A stretch of 64,000 nucleotides of DNA from Leptolyngbya sp. BL0902. Lineage in GTDB: Bacteria > Cyanobacteriota > Cyanobacteriia > Phormidesmidales > Phormidesmidaceae. Below are positions 18,938-27,221 of the stretch, in pieces (positions within the stretch are counted from its first letter, which is position 1; each line of letters opens with the position of its first letter). The notes beneath the pieces are model-generated. The model did no database searches, had not been told where the DNA came from, and saw only the letters and a list, made by a program, of their open reading frames with translations. A program made the position numbers and the translations under genes. The stretch is taken from positions 1,488,001 to 1,552,000 of the forward strand of contig NZ_CP046155.1 in the NCBI RefSeq assembly GCF_016403105.1, written 5' to 3'.

Positions 18938-19870
18938 ATGGTGGTTCCTTCCTTGCAACACTCTCAGCCCCTTCGTCGCCACCGCTGGCGAGCATGGCTG
19001 GCGGGAGCCCTCACCACGGCGATGGTAGGGCTGAGCGGTCTACCTGCCCTGGCTGGCGATCCCTTCCGCCCCAACACCCCCCACGCCATTGGTGATGCCA
19101 CCGAGGCGGCCTTCAAGGCCCTGTTCTATGAAGGCAACTACACGGCGGCAAAACAGTTGGCAAACCAGGCCATCGCCTCGGAGCCCAACGAGCCGATGAA
19201 CTATGCCATTGCCGCAGCCCTAGATTACCTCGACCAAGACCTCAGTTCGCTGCTAGAAAAAGCCCAACAGACCCAATCCGCTGCCGCTGCCCTGAAGGAA
19301 ACCGACCCCCTGCGGGGCCACCTCTACACCGCCGTGGGGCTGTTTCTCGAAGGAGCCCATGTCATCCAAACCCAAGGGCTGACACGGGGCACTCCCACCG
19401 TCCTGCGGCTGTTACAGCGCGTCTTTGGCGAACTCAACGCCGCCGAAGCCATCAACCCCAACGACCCAGAACTGAGCTTGCTGAAGGGCTTTATGGACTT
19501 GCTGCTGGCGGTGAATTTGCCCTTCGCCAACCCCGATCAAGCCATTAGTCGGCTGCAACAGGGCTATCCCGCCTACCTCTCCCATCGCGGCATTGCCATC
19601 GGCCTGCGCGACCTCCAGCGCTACGACGAAGCCCTCGTGGAGGCGAATCGTGCCCTCACCGCCGCCCCTAGCAATCCCGATTTGATGTACCTCAAGGCCC
19701 AGATTCTTTTCCTTCAGCAGGATTTCCAGGGGAGTCTTCCCTACTACGCCGCCGCCCTGGCCCGCGCTGACCAACTGCCCGCCACCACGGTGCGGCAGAT
19801 TCGGTTCGAGGAATGTCGTGCCCAGGGCACCGATTCGAACACCTGCTCTACGCGGGCTGGCCTCAACTAG
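18938..19870 (+). CDS. Secreted TPR-repeat protein (Sec signal)
   Basis: A protein of about 310 residues with a basic N-terminus (RRHRWRAWLAG), a hydrophobic stretch and an ALAGD cleavage-like site, so export to the periplasm or thylakoid lumen is likely. The mature part is helical, with TPR-like units: NYTAAKQLANQAIASEPNEP, NAAEAINPNDPELSLLKG and YDEALVEANRALTAAPSNPD. A conserved-looking segment HLYTAVGLFLEGAHVI lies between them. Start codons at 18878 and 18920 are also possible; the chosen ATG gives the most regular signal peptide. The function is unknown. Confidence 0.75.
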   Translation: MVVPSLQHSQPLRRHRWRAWLAGALTTAMVGLSGLPALAGDPFRPNTPHAIGDATEAAFKALFYEGNYTAAKQLANQAIASEPNEPMNYAIAAALDYLDQDLSSLLEKAQQTQSAAAALKETDPLRGHLYTAVGLFLEGAHVIQTQGLTRGTPTVLRLLQRVFGELNAAEAINPNDPELSLLKGFMDLLLAVNLPFANPDQAISRLQQGYPAYLSHRGIAIGLRDLQRYDEALVEANRALTAAPSNPDLMYLKAQILFLQQDFQGSLPYYAAALARADQLPATTVRQIRFEECRAQGTDSNTCSTRAGLN

Positions 19871-20048
19871 ATTGGTCGCCCTAAAGCTGCCCTGCGCTGC
19901 CTTGAAGCTGGCCTTGAAGTCGGTCGCCCCCAGGCCCCTAGCCCTCGGGTTGATGGGGGCTGTTGTGCTGGGATTAGGGGAAACCAGGCGAGGCCCAGGC
20001 CAAAACTCATGGGAAGTCAGGACGCAGCCTAGGCTAAAATTGACAGCT

Positions 20049-20633
20049 ATGAATAGCGAACTTGACTACTCCCTTCCCCCCGCTGTCCGCCGCATTGCCA
20101 CGGCCTTCCGGCTTACAGGCTGGGTCAGCTTTTGGATCCAAGTCGTGTTGGCCGTGGTGTCTAGCCTGGTGCTGCTGTTTGCCCTGGTTAGCATTGGGGC
20201 GCGTACGGCAGCCGGAGGAGCCAATGCCGGAACGGGAGTTGGGGTGCTACTGGCCCTATCAGGCTTAGTCGCCGTCTATATCAGCATCTATTGGGCCTTT
20301 CGCTATGTGCTGTTGGGTCGCCGCCTCCGCAGCCGCGATGCCAGCAAACGCCCTAGCCCCAAGGATGCTATCCAAGCCCTGCGGATGGGCATTGTGATTA
20401 GCATGGTGGGGATGCTGCTCACGCTGTTTGGCGGGCAGGCATTGATTGGATCGCTGCTGGGCAAGGCGCTGCTGCAACCCCAGGGCAACACGGTATTTAT
20501 TCCTGGCAACATCAATCAATACGTCGAAGCCTTTGATATTTTCATTGTCCAGGCCAACACCAACACCCTGCTGGCCCATTTTGTTTCCCTGACGGCGACC
20601 CTGTGGCTGCTGCGGGTGGTGAATCGCGCCTAG
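20049..20633 (+). CDS. DUF3611 family membrane protein
   Basis: A 194-residue membrane protein with four hydrophobic helices: about 24-46, 60-80, 108-125 and the last 25 residues. The opening (LPPAVRRIATAFRLTGWVSFW) and the loop DASKRPSPKDAIQALRMG match the DUF3611 family of cyanobacteria and plant chloroplasts. The function is unknown. The ATG at 20049 follows the start pattern of the family; the upstream in-frame sequence overlaps the TPR gene and looks non-coding. The lycopene cyclase gene follows 87 bases later on the same strand. Confidence 0.88.
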   Translation: MNSELDYSLPPAVRRIATAFRLTGWVSFWIQVVLAVVSSLVLLFALVSIGARTAAGGANAGTGVGVLLALSGLVAVYISIYWAFRYVLLGRRLRSRDASKRPSPKDAIQALRMGIVISMVGMLLTLFGGQALIGSLLGKALLQPQGNTVFIPGNINQYVEAFDIFIVQANTNTLLAHFVSLTATLWLLRVVNRA

Positions 20634-20720
20634 CTCGCCCTGAAAGCCAAGGTGGGGAGGAATTGGAGGCCAGAACTCGGTAAGATTAAGGTCGCAGGTT
20701 GTGAGGACAGGGCCGCTGAA

Positions 20721-21953
20721 ATGGTGGATGTGTTGGTGCTTGGGGCTGGCCCCGCTGGGTTATCGCTGGCGGCAGAATTAGGGCAGCGTGGACTCTCGGT
20801 ACAGGGCCTATCCCTCACCGATCCGGCGGATCCGCTGCCTAATACCTATGGCATCTGGGTCGATGAACTGGAGGCCCTGGGGCACACCGATTGGCTGTCT
20901 CACCGCTGGACGAATTGCGTGGTGCAGGTGCGGGGCCGAACGCTGCCCCTGCAACGGGAATACGGCCTGATTGATCGTCAGCGGGTGCAAACCCACTGGC
21001 TGACCCAGGCGGAACGCCACGGCGTCACCTGGCTGAAGGGAGCCGTCGCCCAGTGCCACACCACGGCCCAAGGCGCAGAATTAACCACCCAGGCCGGGGA
21101 TATCCTCTCGGCCCGACTGGTGGTGGATGCGACGGGGCACCAGCCCGTTTTAGTGCAGCGCCAAGCCAAGGCAGACGTGGCCTACCAAGCCGCCTACGGC
21201 ATTGTGGGGCGTTTTTCCCAGCCGCCCATTGCATCCCAGCAGATGGTATTCATGGACTTTCGGGATGACCATCTTTCCCCCCAAGAGCAACAGCAAGGCC
21301 CCCCCACCTTTCTCTACGCCATGGATTTAGGGGACGGCTGCTATTTTGTAGAGGAAACCTCCTTGGCCCAGCACCCCGCTGTTGCCATGGATACCCTGAA
21401 GCAGCGGCTCCATCAGCGGTTGCGCCACCGGGGGGTGGAGGTCTCGGAGATCCACCACGAAGAACACTGTCTGTTTCCCATGAACTTGCCCCTACCCGAT
21501 CTCCGCCAGCCCGTGGTCGGATTTGGGGGAGCAGCCAGCATGGTGCATCCCGCCTCTGGGTATTTGTTTGGGGCCTTGCTGCGGCGGGGGCCAGCCCTGG
21601 CCCAGGCCATTGCCGACGCCCTCAATCAGCCCAGCCTGACCACGCCCCAGGCGGCTCAGCGGGCCTGGGAAGCCCTGTGGCCCCAAGATCGCCTACGCAA
21701 GCACTACCTCTATCTCTTTGGGCTAGAAAACCTGATGGACTTCAGCCCTACCCAGATCAATCATTTCTTTGAGTCTTTCTTCCAGCTTGAGACCCAGGAC
21801 TGGGCTGGGTTCCTGGCCGATGGTCTGGCTTTGCCCCAGGTGGTGCAGTCGATGATCGGGCTATTTGGCCGAGCTCCCAACGATGTGCGCTGGGGGTTGA
21901 TGACCTCCGTTACCCGCCACGGATCCCTGCTGCAACGAACGATCACCCTGTAG
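20721..21953 (+). CDS. crtL: Lycopene cyclase (CrtL type)
   Basis: A flavoprotein that closes the ends of lycopene to make cyclic carotenes. Starting at the ATG at 20721 (410 residues) it opens with the dinucleotide-binding motif VLVLGAGPAGLSLAAELG. Further CrtL signatures are NTYGIWVDELEALG, DRQRVQTHWL, VVDATGHQP, the catalytic-region FMDFRDDH, FLYAMDLGDGCYFVEETSL and the second FAD region GGAASMVHPASGYLFG. Beta versus epsilon ring specificity cannot be told by eye. The product would supply beta-carotene for photosystems. It converges on the SulP transporter gene. Confidence 0.93.
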   Translation: MVDVLVLGAGPAGLSLAAELGQRGLSVQGLSLTDPADPLPNTYGIWVDELEALGHTDWLSHRWTNCVVQVRGRTLPLQREYGLIDRQRVQTHWLTQAERHGVTWLKGAVAQCHTTAQGAELTTQAGDILSARLVVDATGHQPVLVQRQAKADVAYQAAYGIVGRFSQPPIASQQMVFMDFRDDHLSPQEQQQGPPTFLYAMDLGDGCYFVEETSLAQHPAVAMDTLKQRLHQRLRHRGVEVSEIHHEEHCLFPMNLPLPDLRQPVVGFGGAASMVHPASGYLFGALLRRGPALAQAIADALNQPSLTTPQAAQRAWEALWPQDRLRKHYLYLFGLENLMDFSPTQINHFFESFFQLETQDWAGFLADGLALPQVVQSMIGLFGRAPNDVRWGLMTSVTRHGSLLQRTITL

Positions 21954-22120
21954 GCTCCTGGGGGGCGGGGCTAGCCCCCTGCGTTGAGGTGCTTTTCGGC
22001 AGTTTTTAGGCTCGATGTAGCCTCGCTGGCCTGGGAATTTTGGCCCTAGTCGCGATGATGGGCTGCGGCCTGGGGCGGGGGCAGCGAGGGGCGACCTCAC
22101 TGCCCTGGGAACGGTGGGGG

Positions 22121-23821
22121 CTAAGGGCGCTGATGGAAGCCGTCAATGGCGGTGGGCAGCGTGAAGTAGATGTGGTCAACGCCGATGCGGTCTAGGAGTC
22201 CCGACAGCTTCAGTTGGGCGTAGAGATCCTGCTTCACCCGAGCCATGGCAAAGGTGATGCCCCGTTCCGCCAGTTCATCAAACAACTCGTTCAGCATATC
22301 GGCGGCGGTGATGTCGATTTCGGCGATGGCCTCGGCATTGAGAATAAACCACTCCACCGGGGCCTTTTCTGCCTCAATGGCGGCGAGGGCGCGGCGCTTA
22401 AAGTTATTGGCGTTGGCAAAAAACAACGGCGCATCATAGCGGTAGAGCACCAACCCTGGGATGGTGGTGGCCCCTGGCCAGTCGCTAATATCATGGAGGC
22501 CGGGAAGGTCGGGCACCTTGCCCATCACCGCATCGTAGGGACGGGCAATGCGGGCAAACAGTTCAATTACCGATAGCCCCACGGCAATGGCAACACCCAT
22601 CAGCAAATCCGTGGCTAACACCCCCAGGGTTGTCAAGACAGCGAGGGCATAGTCGCCGCGCCGGAATCGTTGTAGGCGGCTGAATTCTGGCAGGTCTACC
22701 AGGCGAGTGGCGGCATAGATCACCAGCGCTCCTAGGGCCGCCGTGGGAAACATCACCAGCAGCGGGCGCAAAAACAGCAGCACCAGCAGCACCACCCCAA
22801 AGGCAACCAGGGAAAAGACCTGGCTTTTGCTGCCTGTGGCGTTACCAATGGCGGCACGGCTTCCGCTACTGCTGACCGGAAAGCCCTGGAACAGCCCCAC
22901 CCCCAGGTTGGCAATGCCCAGGGCCAGCAGTTCTTGGTTGGGGTCAATGAGTTGAGAATAGTGGTTACGGGCGGCGAGGGCCCGGGCGGTCAGCACATTG
23001 TCGGAATAGCCCACAATGGCAATCCCCGCCGCCGCTGAGATCAGGGCAAGGGCTTCTGCCTGAGACACCATGGGCACCTGGAAACTGGGCAACCCAGCGG
23101 GAATGGTGCCCACCACCACGACTCCGTACTGATCGAGGTGGAAAAGGCTGACCGCTGCCGTGGCCAACAATACCGCCAGCAGCGGCCCCGGTGCCCGGGG
23201 GAACCGCGCCTGCACCCCAAAGAGCAGCACCAGCACAAACCCCGCCAGGATAAAGGTAGGCCAATGGATTTGGTCGAGATTGCCCAAAAAGTCGGCCACC
23301 TGTCCGGCAATGCTGGTGGCTTCAATGGGCACCCCGCTCACCTTGCTGAGCTGACCCATAATCATAATGACCGCCACCCCAGTCATGTAGCCAATCAAAA
23401 TCGGCTTGGAGAGCAGGTTGGCCAAAAAACCCAACCGGGCCACATAGCCCACCAAACACAGCACCCCCACCAACATTCCCAGGGCCGCTGCCAGGGTGGC
23501 ATGGCTGGTGCCATAGATCACCACCAGGGGCGCAACGGCGGCAGCGGTCATCATCGCTGTGGGAGATTCTGGCCCCACCGAAAGCTGCGGCGACGACCCC
23601 GTCATGGCATAGAGCACAATGGCAGGCAGCATAGCCCACAAGCCCTGCACCGGATTCACCCCCGCCAATTCGCCATAGGCCATACATTGAGGAATCAGGT
23701 AGGCGGCGACAGTAACCCCCGCCAACAGGTCGGAGCGAAACCAGGGAGAAGGATAGTGACGAAGACGCACCAGACCCGGAAATAGGGTCTTAAACAGAGA
23801 AGAAGCTGGCTTAGCGGTCAA
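22121..23821 (-). CDS. SulP family anion transporter with STAS domain
   Basis: A 566-residue inner-membrane transporter. The N-terminal half has the SulP signature (RSDLLAGVTVAAYLIPQCMAY, then GSSPQLSVGPESPTAMM) and 10-14 hydrophobic helices. The C-terminal STAS domain (about 440-555) includes WFILNAEAIAEIDITAADML. SulP proteins carry sulfate, bicarbonate or other anions. The N-terminal wording differs from the BicA bicarbonate carriers I know, so I do not assign a substrate. It is a single gene. Confidence 0.93.
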   Translation of the reverse strand: MTAKPASSLFKTLFPGLVRLRHYPSPWFRSDLLAGVTVAAYLIPQCMAYGELAGVNPVQGLWAMLPAIVLYAMTGSSPQLSVGPESPTAMMTAAAVAPLVVIYGTSHATLAAALGMLVGVLCLVGYVARLGFLANLLSKPILIGYMTGVAVIMIMGQLSKVSGVPIEATSIAGQVADFLGNLDQIHWPTFILAGFVLVLLFGVQARFPRAPGPLLAVLLATAAVSLFHLDQYGVVVVGTIPAGLPSFQVPMVSQAEALALISAAAGIAIVGYSDNVLTARALAARNHYSQLIDPNQELLALGIANLGVGLFQGFPVSSSGSRAAIGNATGSKSQVFSLVAFGVVLLVLLFLRPLLVMFPTAALGALVIYAATRLVDLPEFSRLQRFRRGDYALAVLTTLGVLATDLLMGVAIAVGLSVIELFARIARPYDAVMGKVPDLPGLHDISDWPGATTIPGLVLYRYDAPLFFANANNFKRRALAAIEAEKAPVEWFILNAEAIAEIDITAADMLNELFDELAERGITFAMARVKQDLYAQLKLSGLLDRIGVDHIYFTLPTAIDGFHQRP

Positions 23822-23980
23822 GGTTAACAGGTCTCAACGGAAAAGAACGGTGGACAGACCAAGCTTCACCTAGAACAGCCTAGCGTTGGCCTGAGAATCC
23901 CTGATTCTACGACGTTCTAGCGATAATGTGGGCTGAATGTAACCCTTTGCAACCAACTAAACCAGACCTAAAAACCGCGA

Positions 23981-24682
23981 TCAGACAAAGTGGTAGGGGG
24001 GCAGCGCCGAACTCAAATGGATCTGCCATTGGGGAGCCTGGGTTTGCCAATGGGCAAGGGTTTCTCGCAGGGCATCGGCCTGGGAGGGGGGGATGAGCAG
24101 GTAGACTTTGGTGTCGGCTGCAGATTCATCCACCACGGCCTCGGCGTAGGCGCTGGCGATAGCCGTAAGCAAACGCTGCCGTTCGTCCTGCTGCTGCTGC
24201 TGGGCGAGGGCGAGGTCTTGCAGGCGTTGTTTTTTGGCTAAAAAGTAATCTCGACCCTTCAATCCTTCAGGTAGCGGCGGCGGGTCAAGGTCAACGGGAA
24301 TCAGCTTGATCTGGTATTCGGCCTGATCTGCAAGGGCCAAAAGCTTCGACTGGTAGACGGCCTGCTCCTGGGTGAGGTAGGCGTGGAGCCGATCTAGGGA
24401 GGGAAACTGGGTGCCAAACCGCAGCGGCAACAGGGGCACCTGCTGAAACAAGTGACACAGCACCCGGTCATGGCTGAGCACTGCCGCTAATAGCTGAGTG
24501 CTTTCTCCCTGGAGAACCTCTAGGTCGATGTTGTCTTCCACCACCGCTGCCAGGGCATCTACGGTGATCAGCCTGACGGGCTCCGCGATGCCCGTGGGTA
24601 AGGTTAGATGCTGCCCACGGGCAAGGCACAGACCATAGACGTAGAGGGGGCCGCTGGGGCCAGATGCAGAAACCAAGACCAT
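23981..24682 (-). CDS. GvpL/GvpF family protein
   Basis: A 233-residue protein of the gas-vesicle GvpL/GvpF family: LYVYGLCLA near the start, LAAVVEDN, the conserved VLSHDRVLCHLFQQVPLLPLRFGTQF block in the first half, and a C-terminal VYLLIPPSQADALRE segment. GvpF/L bind GvpA and help to seed gas vesicles, but no gvpA, gvpC or gvpN gene is visible in this window. The start could also be a GTG at 24724, only 12 bases after the terB stop. It follows the TerB-like gene, so the pair is probably one operon. The role in the absence of gas-vesicle genes is unknown. Confidence 0.85.
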   Translation of the reverse strand: MVLVSASGPSGPLYVYGLCLARGQHLTLPTGIAEPVRLITVDALAAVVEDNIDLEVLQGESTQLLAAVLSHDRVLCHLFQQVPLLPLRFGTQFPSLDRLHAYLTQEQAVYQSKLLALADQAEYQIKLIPVDLDPPPLPEGLKGRDYFLAKKQRLQDLALAQQQQQDERQRLLTAIASAYAEAVVDESAADTKVYLLIPPSQADALRETLAHWQTQAPQWQIHLSSALPPYHFV

Positions 24683-24736
24683 AGATGAAGAAAAGTAGAC
24701 CGAGGACGTAGCAACCCGTAACACCCCCAGGGACGG

Positions 24737-25186
24737 CTACCCCCGGTTTTTGATGGTCATGACCTGCACGATTTGCAGGGCGGTGTCCCCTGGAATTTCT
24801 AGGATGCGGTAGAGATCATCGAGGAAAGCCTGCTCCTGGGGAGTCACCGTGCGGTCTGACAGCACCAGATCCGTGGCGATGGCAAAGGCCGTTTCGCGTA
24901 AATCCTGGCTGAGAGCCACCTTCGCTTGATCGACAAGGACGGCTGGCCCCTGTTGTTTAAGCCGGGTCAGCAGGTTATCAAACAGGCGATGGAGCATATC
25001 CTCGGGGTAGCTTTGGAAGAGGTGCATCCGCGACAGCATAATCGTCATGTCCTGCCCCTCTTGGTCGGACAAATAGCCGTCGGCAGCGATGGCCACCAAG
25101 GCAATGCTAGCAATCGCCTCGGCGGCTCCCATCAGTTGTGGACTTGTGGTTTCATCGGAGGTAAACATCTTGTCAAATAGCCCCAT
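24737..25186 (-). CDS. TerB-like (tellurite-resistance fold) protein
   Basis: A 149-residue soluble helical protein with the TerB/DjlA N-terminal fold: EAIASIALVAIAADGYLSDQE, a FDNLLTRLKQQG segment, then RETAFAIATDLVLSDRTVTPQEQAFLDDL, i.e. two acidic D-G/D-R-containing helical repeats. TerB-like proteins bind metal ions and occur in stress operons. I use the ATG at 25186 with GAGG seven bases upstream. It is the first gene of a two-gene unit with the GvpL/F protein. No other ter genes are nearby. Confidence 0.85.
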   Translation of the reverse strand: MGLFDKMFTSDETTSPQLMGAAEAIASIALVAIAADGYLSDQEGQDMTIMLSRMHLFQSYPEDMLHRLFDNLLTRLKQQGPAVLVDQAKVALSQDLRETAFAIATDLVLSDRTVTPQEQAFLDDLYRILEIPGDTALQIVQVMTIKNRG

Positions 25187-25356
25187 GTTGGCCTCGGTAG
25201 TAGTCCCTAGTTTCATCTTGCCTTAGATTGGAGGCTTCAGAACTGAGGCGTGAAGAGTTGTTACGCTCCATACCCTGGCCTTGGCCGCGCTGGTGTGATC
25301 AATCTCACTAACTCTCGTGACCCAGTGCCTAGGCATTTGTCCCACCACCCCAGATA

Positions 25357-25439
25357 CTGTAGAAGACTCATTTAGCCGAGTCATCTACAGGGAACACACA
25401 ACGAATCGGCACGCTCTTTGGGGGCTGTCGATTTTTTTT
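25357..25439 (+). ncRNA. Candidate small RNA: hairpin followed by an intrinsic terminator
   Basis: A 13-base arm CTGTAGAAGACTC pairs with GAGTCATCTACAG around an 8-base loop (one A-A mismatch). It is followed after 14 bases by ATCGGCA...TGTCGAT (one G-U pair, 14-base loop) running straight into eight Ts. Both structures are oriented on the plus strand, where no protein gene lies nearby: the flanking genes are both on the minus strand. This suggests the end of a small plus-strand transcript. No strong promoter is visible. Confidence 0.35.
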
Positions 25440-25479
25440 ACCTTGAGCCAGACTGTGGTGCCTGCCGTAGCATCGACGG

Positions 25480-26265
25480 CTAGGGAATCCAGCCCGCAAA
25501 GGGTTGGGCAAACTGCGCCAAGGTAAGTCGATGCATCCGCCTATTCGCTGCCGCCAAGGCCTGATCCGCCGCTGTGTTGTAGCCCCAGTCTGCCAAGAAA
25601 AGCTGGATCGTGTCTAGATCGGGTTGATCTTGCACCGCCTGTAGCGCCTTGATGCGATCTTCCACAAACCAGATTGGCGCGTCGGGGTGAGCCGCCTGGA
25701 GTTGTCCTAGCGTGGTGTACTTAGGCTGTTTAACTTCTTTCCCTAGGATGCGGTCTGCCGTTAGGGCTAGCCCCTGCTGGGCCAACAGGCGCTGAATAAA
25801 CCGCCCTTCCTTGGTGGAAATAATGATCAGATCCGTCCCCTGGGCTTGGGCCTGGTGCAGGCGCGGTAACACCCCTGGATAAAACCGATGCAGCCCTAGC
25901 CAGCCCTCCAGGTCAGCGGCCATCCACCGATCTCGCACGCCGTCTACCGCTGCCCCCAACTGAGCAGGCTCGACCCTTCCCTCGGCAATCAGCTGGGGAA
26001 TGAGACTTGGCCAATCGTCCCGAATGGCTTCATCCGCCACCCCAGACAGCAGCCCATAGAGCACCAGGGGCATTTCCCACCCGGTTTCCACCACTGGGCG
26101 CAGGGGATAAAACCGCTCGGCTAGGCCCAGGGGCGGCTCTGGCGTGGCAGGCTGAAAAACCTCGCAGTAGGCTTTCCAGGCCGTTTGAAAATATTCCAGC
26201 AGGCCGTCACAAATCACGCCATCAAAGTCTAGGGCGAGGAGGCGGGGGAGGGGGGAAGATGGCAT
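25480..26265 (-). CDS. HAD superfamily hydrolase
   Basis: A 261-residue haloacid-dehalogenase-fold phosphatase. Motif I is LALDFDGVICD (residues 10-20), motif II DLIIISTKEGRF, and the lysine/acidic motifs III-IV are LGKEVKQPKYTTL and IWFVEDRIKAL. An alpha-helical cap region lies between motifs I and II. The substrate is unknown; the closest general type is phosphoglycolate-phosphatase-like. It is a monocistronic gene whose start lies about 180 bases from a divergent GDSL gene. Confidence 0.88.
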   Translation of the reverse strand: MPSSPLPRLLALDFDGVICDGLLEYFQTAWKAYCEVFQPATPEPPLGLAERFYPLRPVVETGWEMPLVLYGLLSGVADEAIRDDWPSLIPQLIAEGRVEPAQLGAAVDGVRDRWMAADLEGWLGLHRFYPGVLPRLHQAQAQGTDLIIISTKEGRFIQRLLAQQGLALTADRILGKEVKQPKYTTLGQLQAAHPDAPIWFVEDRIKALQAVQDQPDLDTIQLFLADWGYNTAADQALAAANRRMHRLTLAQFAQPFAGWIP

Positions 26266-26443
26266 CGGGCAGACAAACGCGATGAAACGCGATTAAGCTT
26301 GTAAACTATTGAAACGTAATCTATCGAAACAATTACCTCTGACTAGGCTACTCAGGATCACCCTGATTGTCTAGCTCGGCTCCCCCGGCGGGCTGTATGG
26401 CGCTGGGCTGTCGTTGCTGTCCTCGGTCTAGGTCAAGTCTGCC

Positions 26444-27163
26444 ATGCTAGCAACTCCCTCCCCCGTTGTGCCGTCCCAACCGCATCCTACGCCTCCAGGG
26501 CGGCTGGCCCATCCCCAAAAAGTAGTGGTGGTGGGGGATAGCCTGGTCTATGGCTATGGCGACCCAGAGGGCGGCGGCTGGGTGGAACGGCTGCGGCGAC
26601 GGGCCATGGCACCGGGCTCAGAGGGAGCCGTATTCTATAACCTGGGGGTGCGAGGAGACCGGGCCAGCCAGGTACGGGAACGTTTGGCCCACGAGTTTCG
26701 CTATCGCGGCGAAATTCGCAATCGCCTCCCCGACCGCCTCGTGATTTCGGTGGGCACCAACGACTCGGCGCGGGTGGGTCGCCCCCTAGGCCGCAACTAC
26801 ACCGACTTTGACGAATTTGAGCAAACCCTCGCCGACCTCCTCGCCGAAGCCCGTCAGCTCTGCCCGGTGCTGTTTGTGGGCATGGTGCCCGTGAATGAAG
26901 CCGCCATGCCCTTTTCCGAAGTGCTCTACTACTCCCAGCGCGAACAGTGGCGCTACAAGGAGGCCACCCGCCTCACCTGCGAAAGCCACAACATCCCCTA
27001 CCTCGATGTGATGGATCTCTGGCTGCACCGAGGCCCCGATTGGTGGCAAGCTCGCCTGTCTGCCGACGGTCTTCATCCCAATGTGCTGGGCTATCAGTCT
27101 TTAGTACAAGATGTTGTGGCTTGGGATGCCTTCCAAGCTGCCGTGGAAGTTCCCACGGCCTAA
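26444..27163 (+). CDS. SGNH/GDSL-type esterase
   Basis: A 239-residue SGNH hydrolase. Block I is VVVVGDSLVYGYGDP with the nucleophile Ser, block II NLGVRGDRASQV, block III VISVGTNDSARV, and block V DGLHPNVLGYQ with the catalytic Asp-His pair. No signal peptide is obvious, so a cytoplasmic lipase/esterase or acyl-thioesterase is likely. The substrate is not predictable. It starts at the ATG at 26444 and converges on the LCP gene. Confidence 0.9.
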   Translation: MLATPSPVVPSQPHPTPPGRLAHPQKVVVVGDSLVYGYGDPEGGGWVERLRRRAMAPGSEGAVFYNLGVRGDRASQVRERLAHEFRYRGEIRNRLPDRLVISVGTNDSARVGRPLGRNYTDFDEFEQTLADLLAEARQLCPVLFVGMVPVNEAAMPFSEVLYYSQREQWRYKEATRLTCESHNIPYLDVMDLWLHRGPDWWQARLSADGLHPNVLGYQSLVQDVVAWDAFQAAVEVPTA

Positions 27164-27221
27164 CCTCAACCCTGGGCCAGCCGCAATGATCAGGCATCGC
27201 AACCGGGCATCCTTGCGGATT

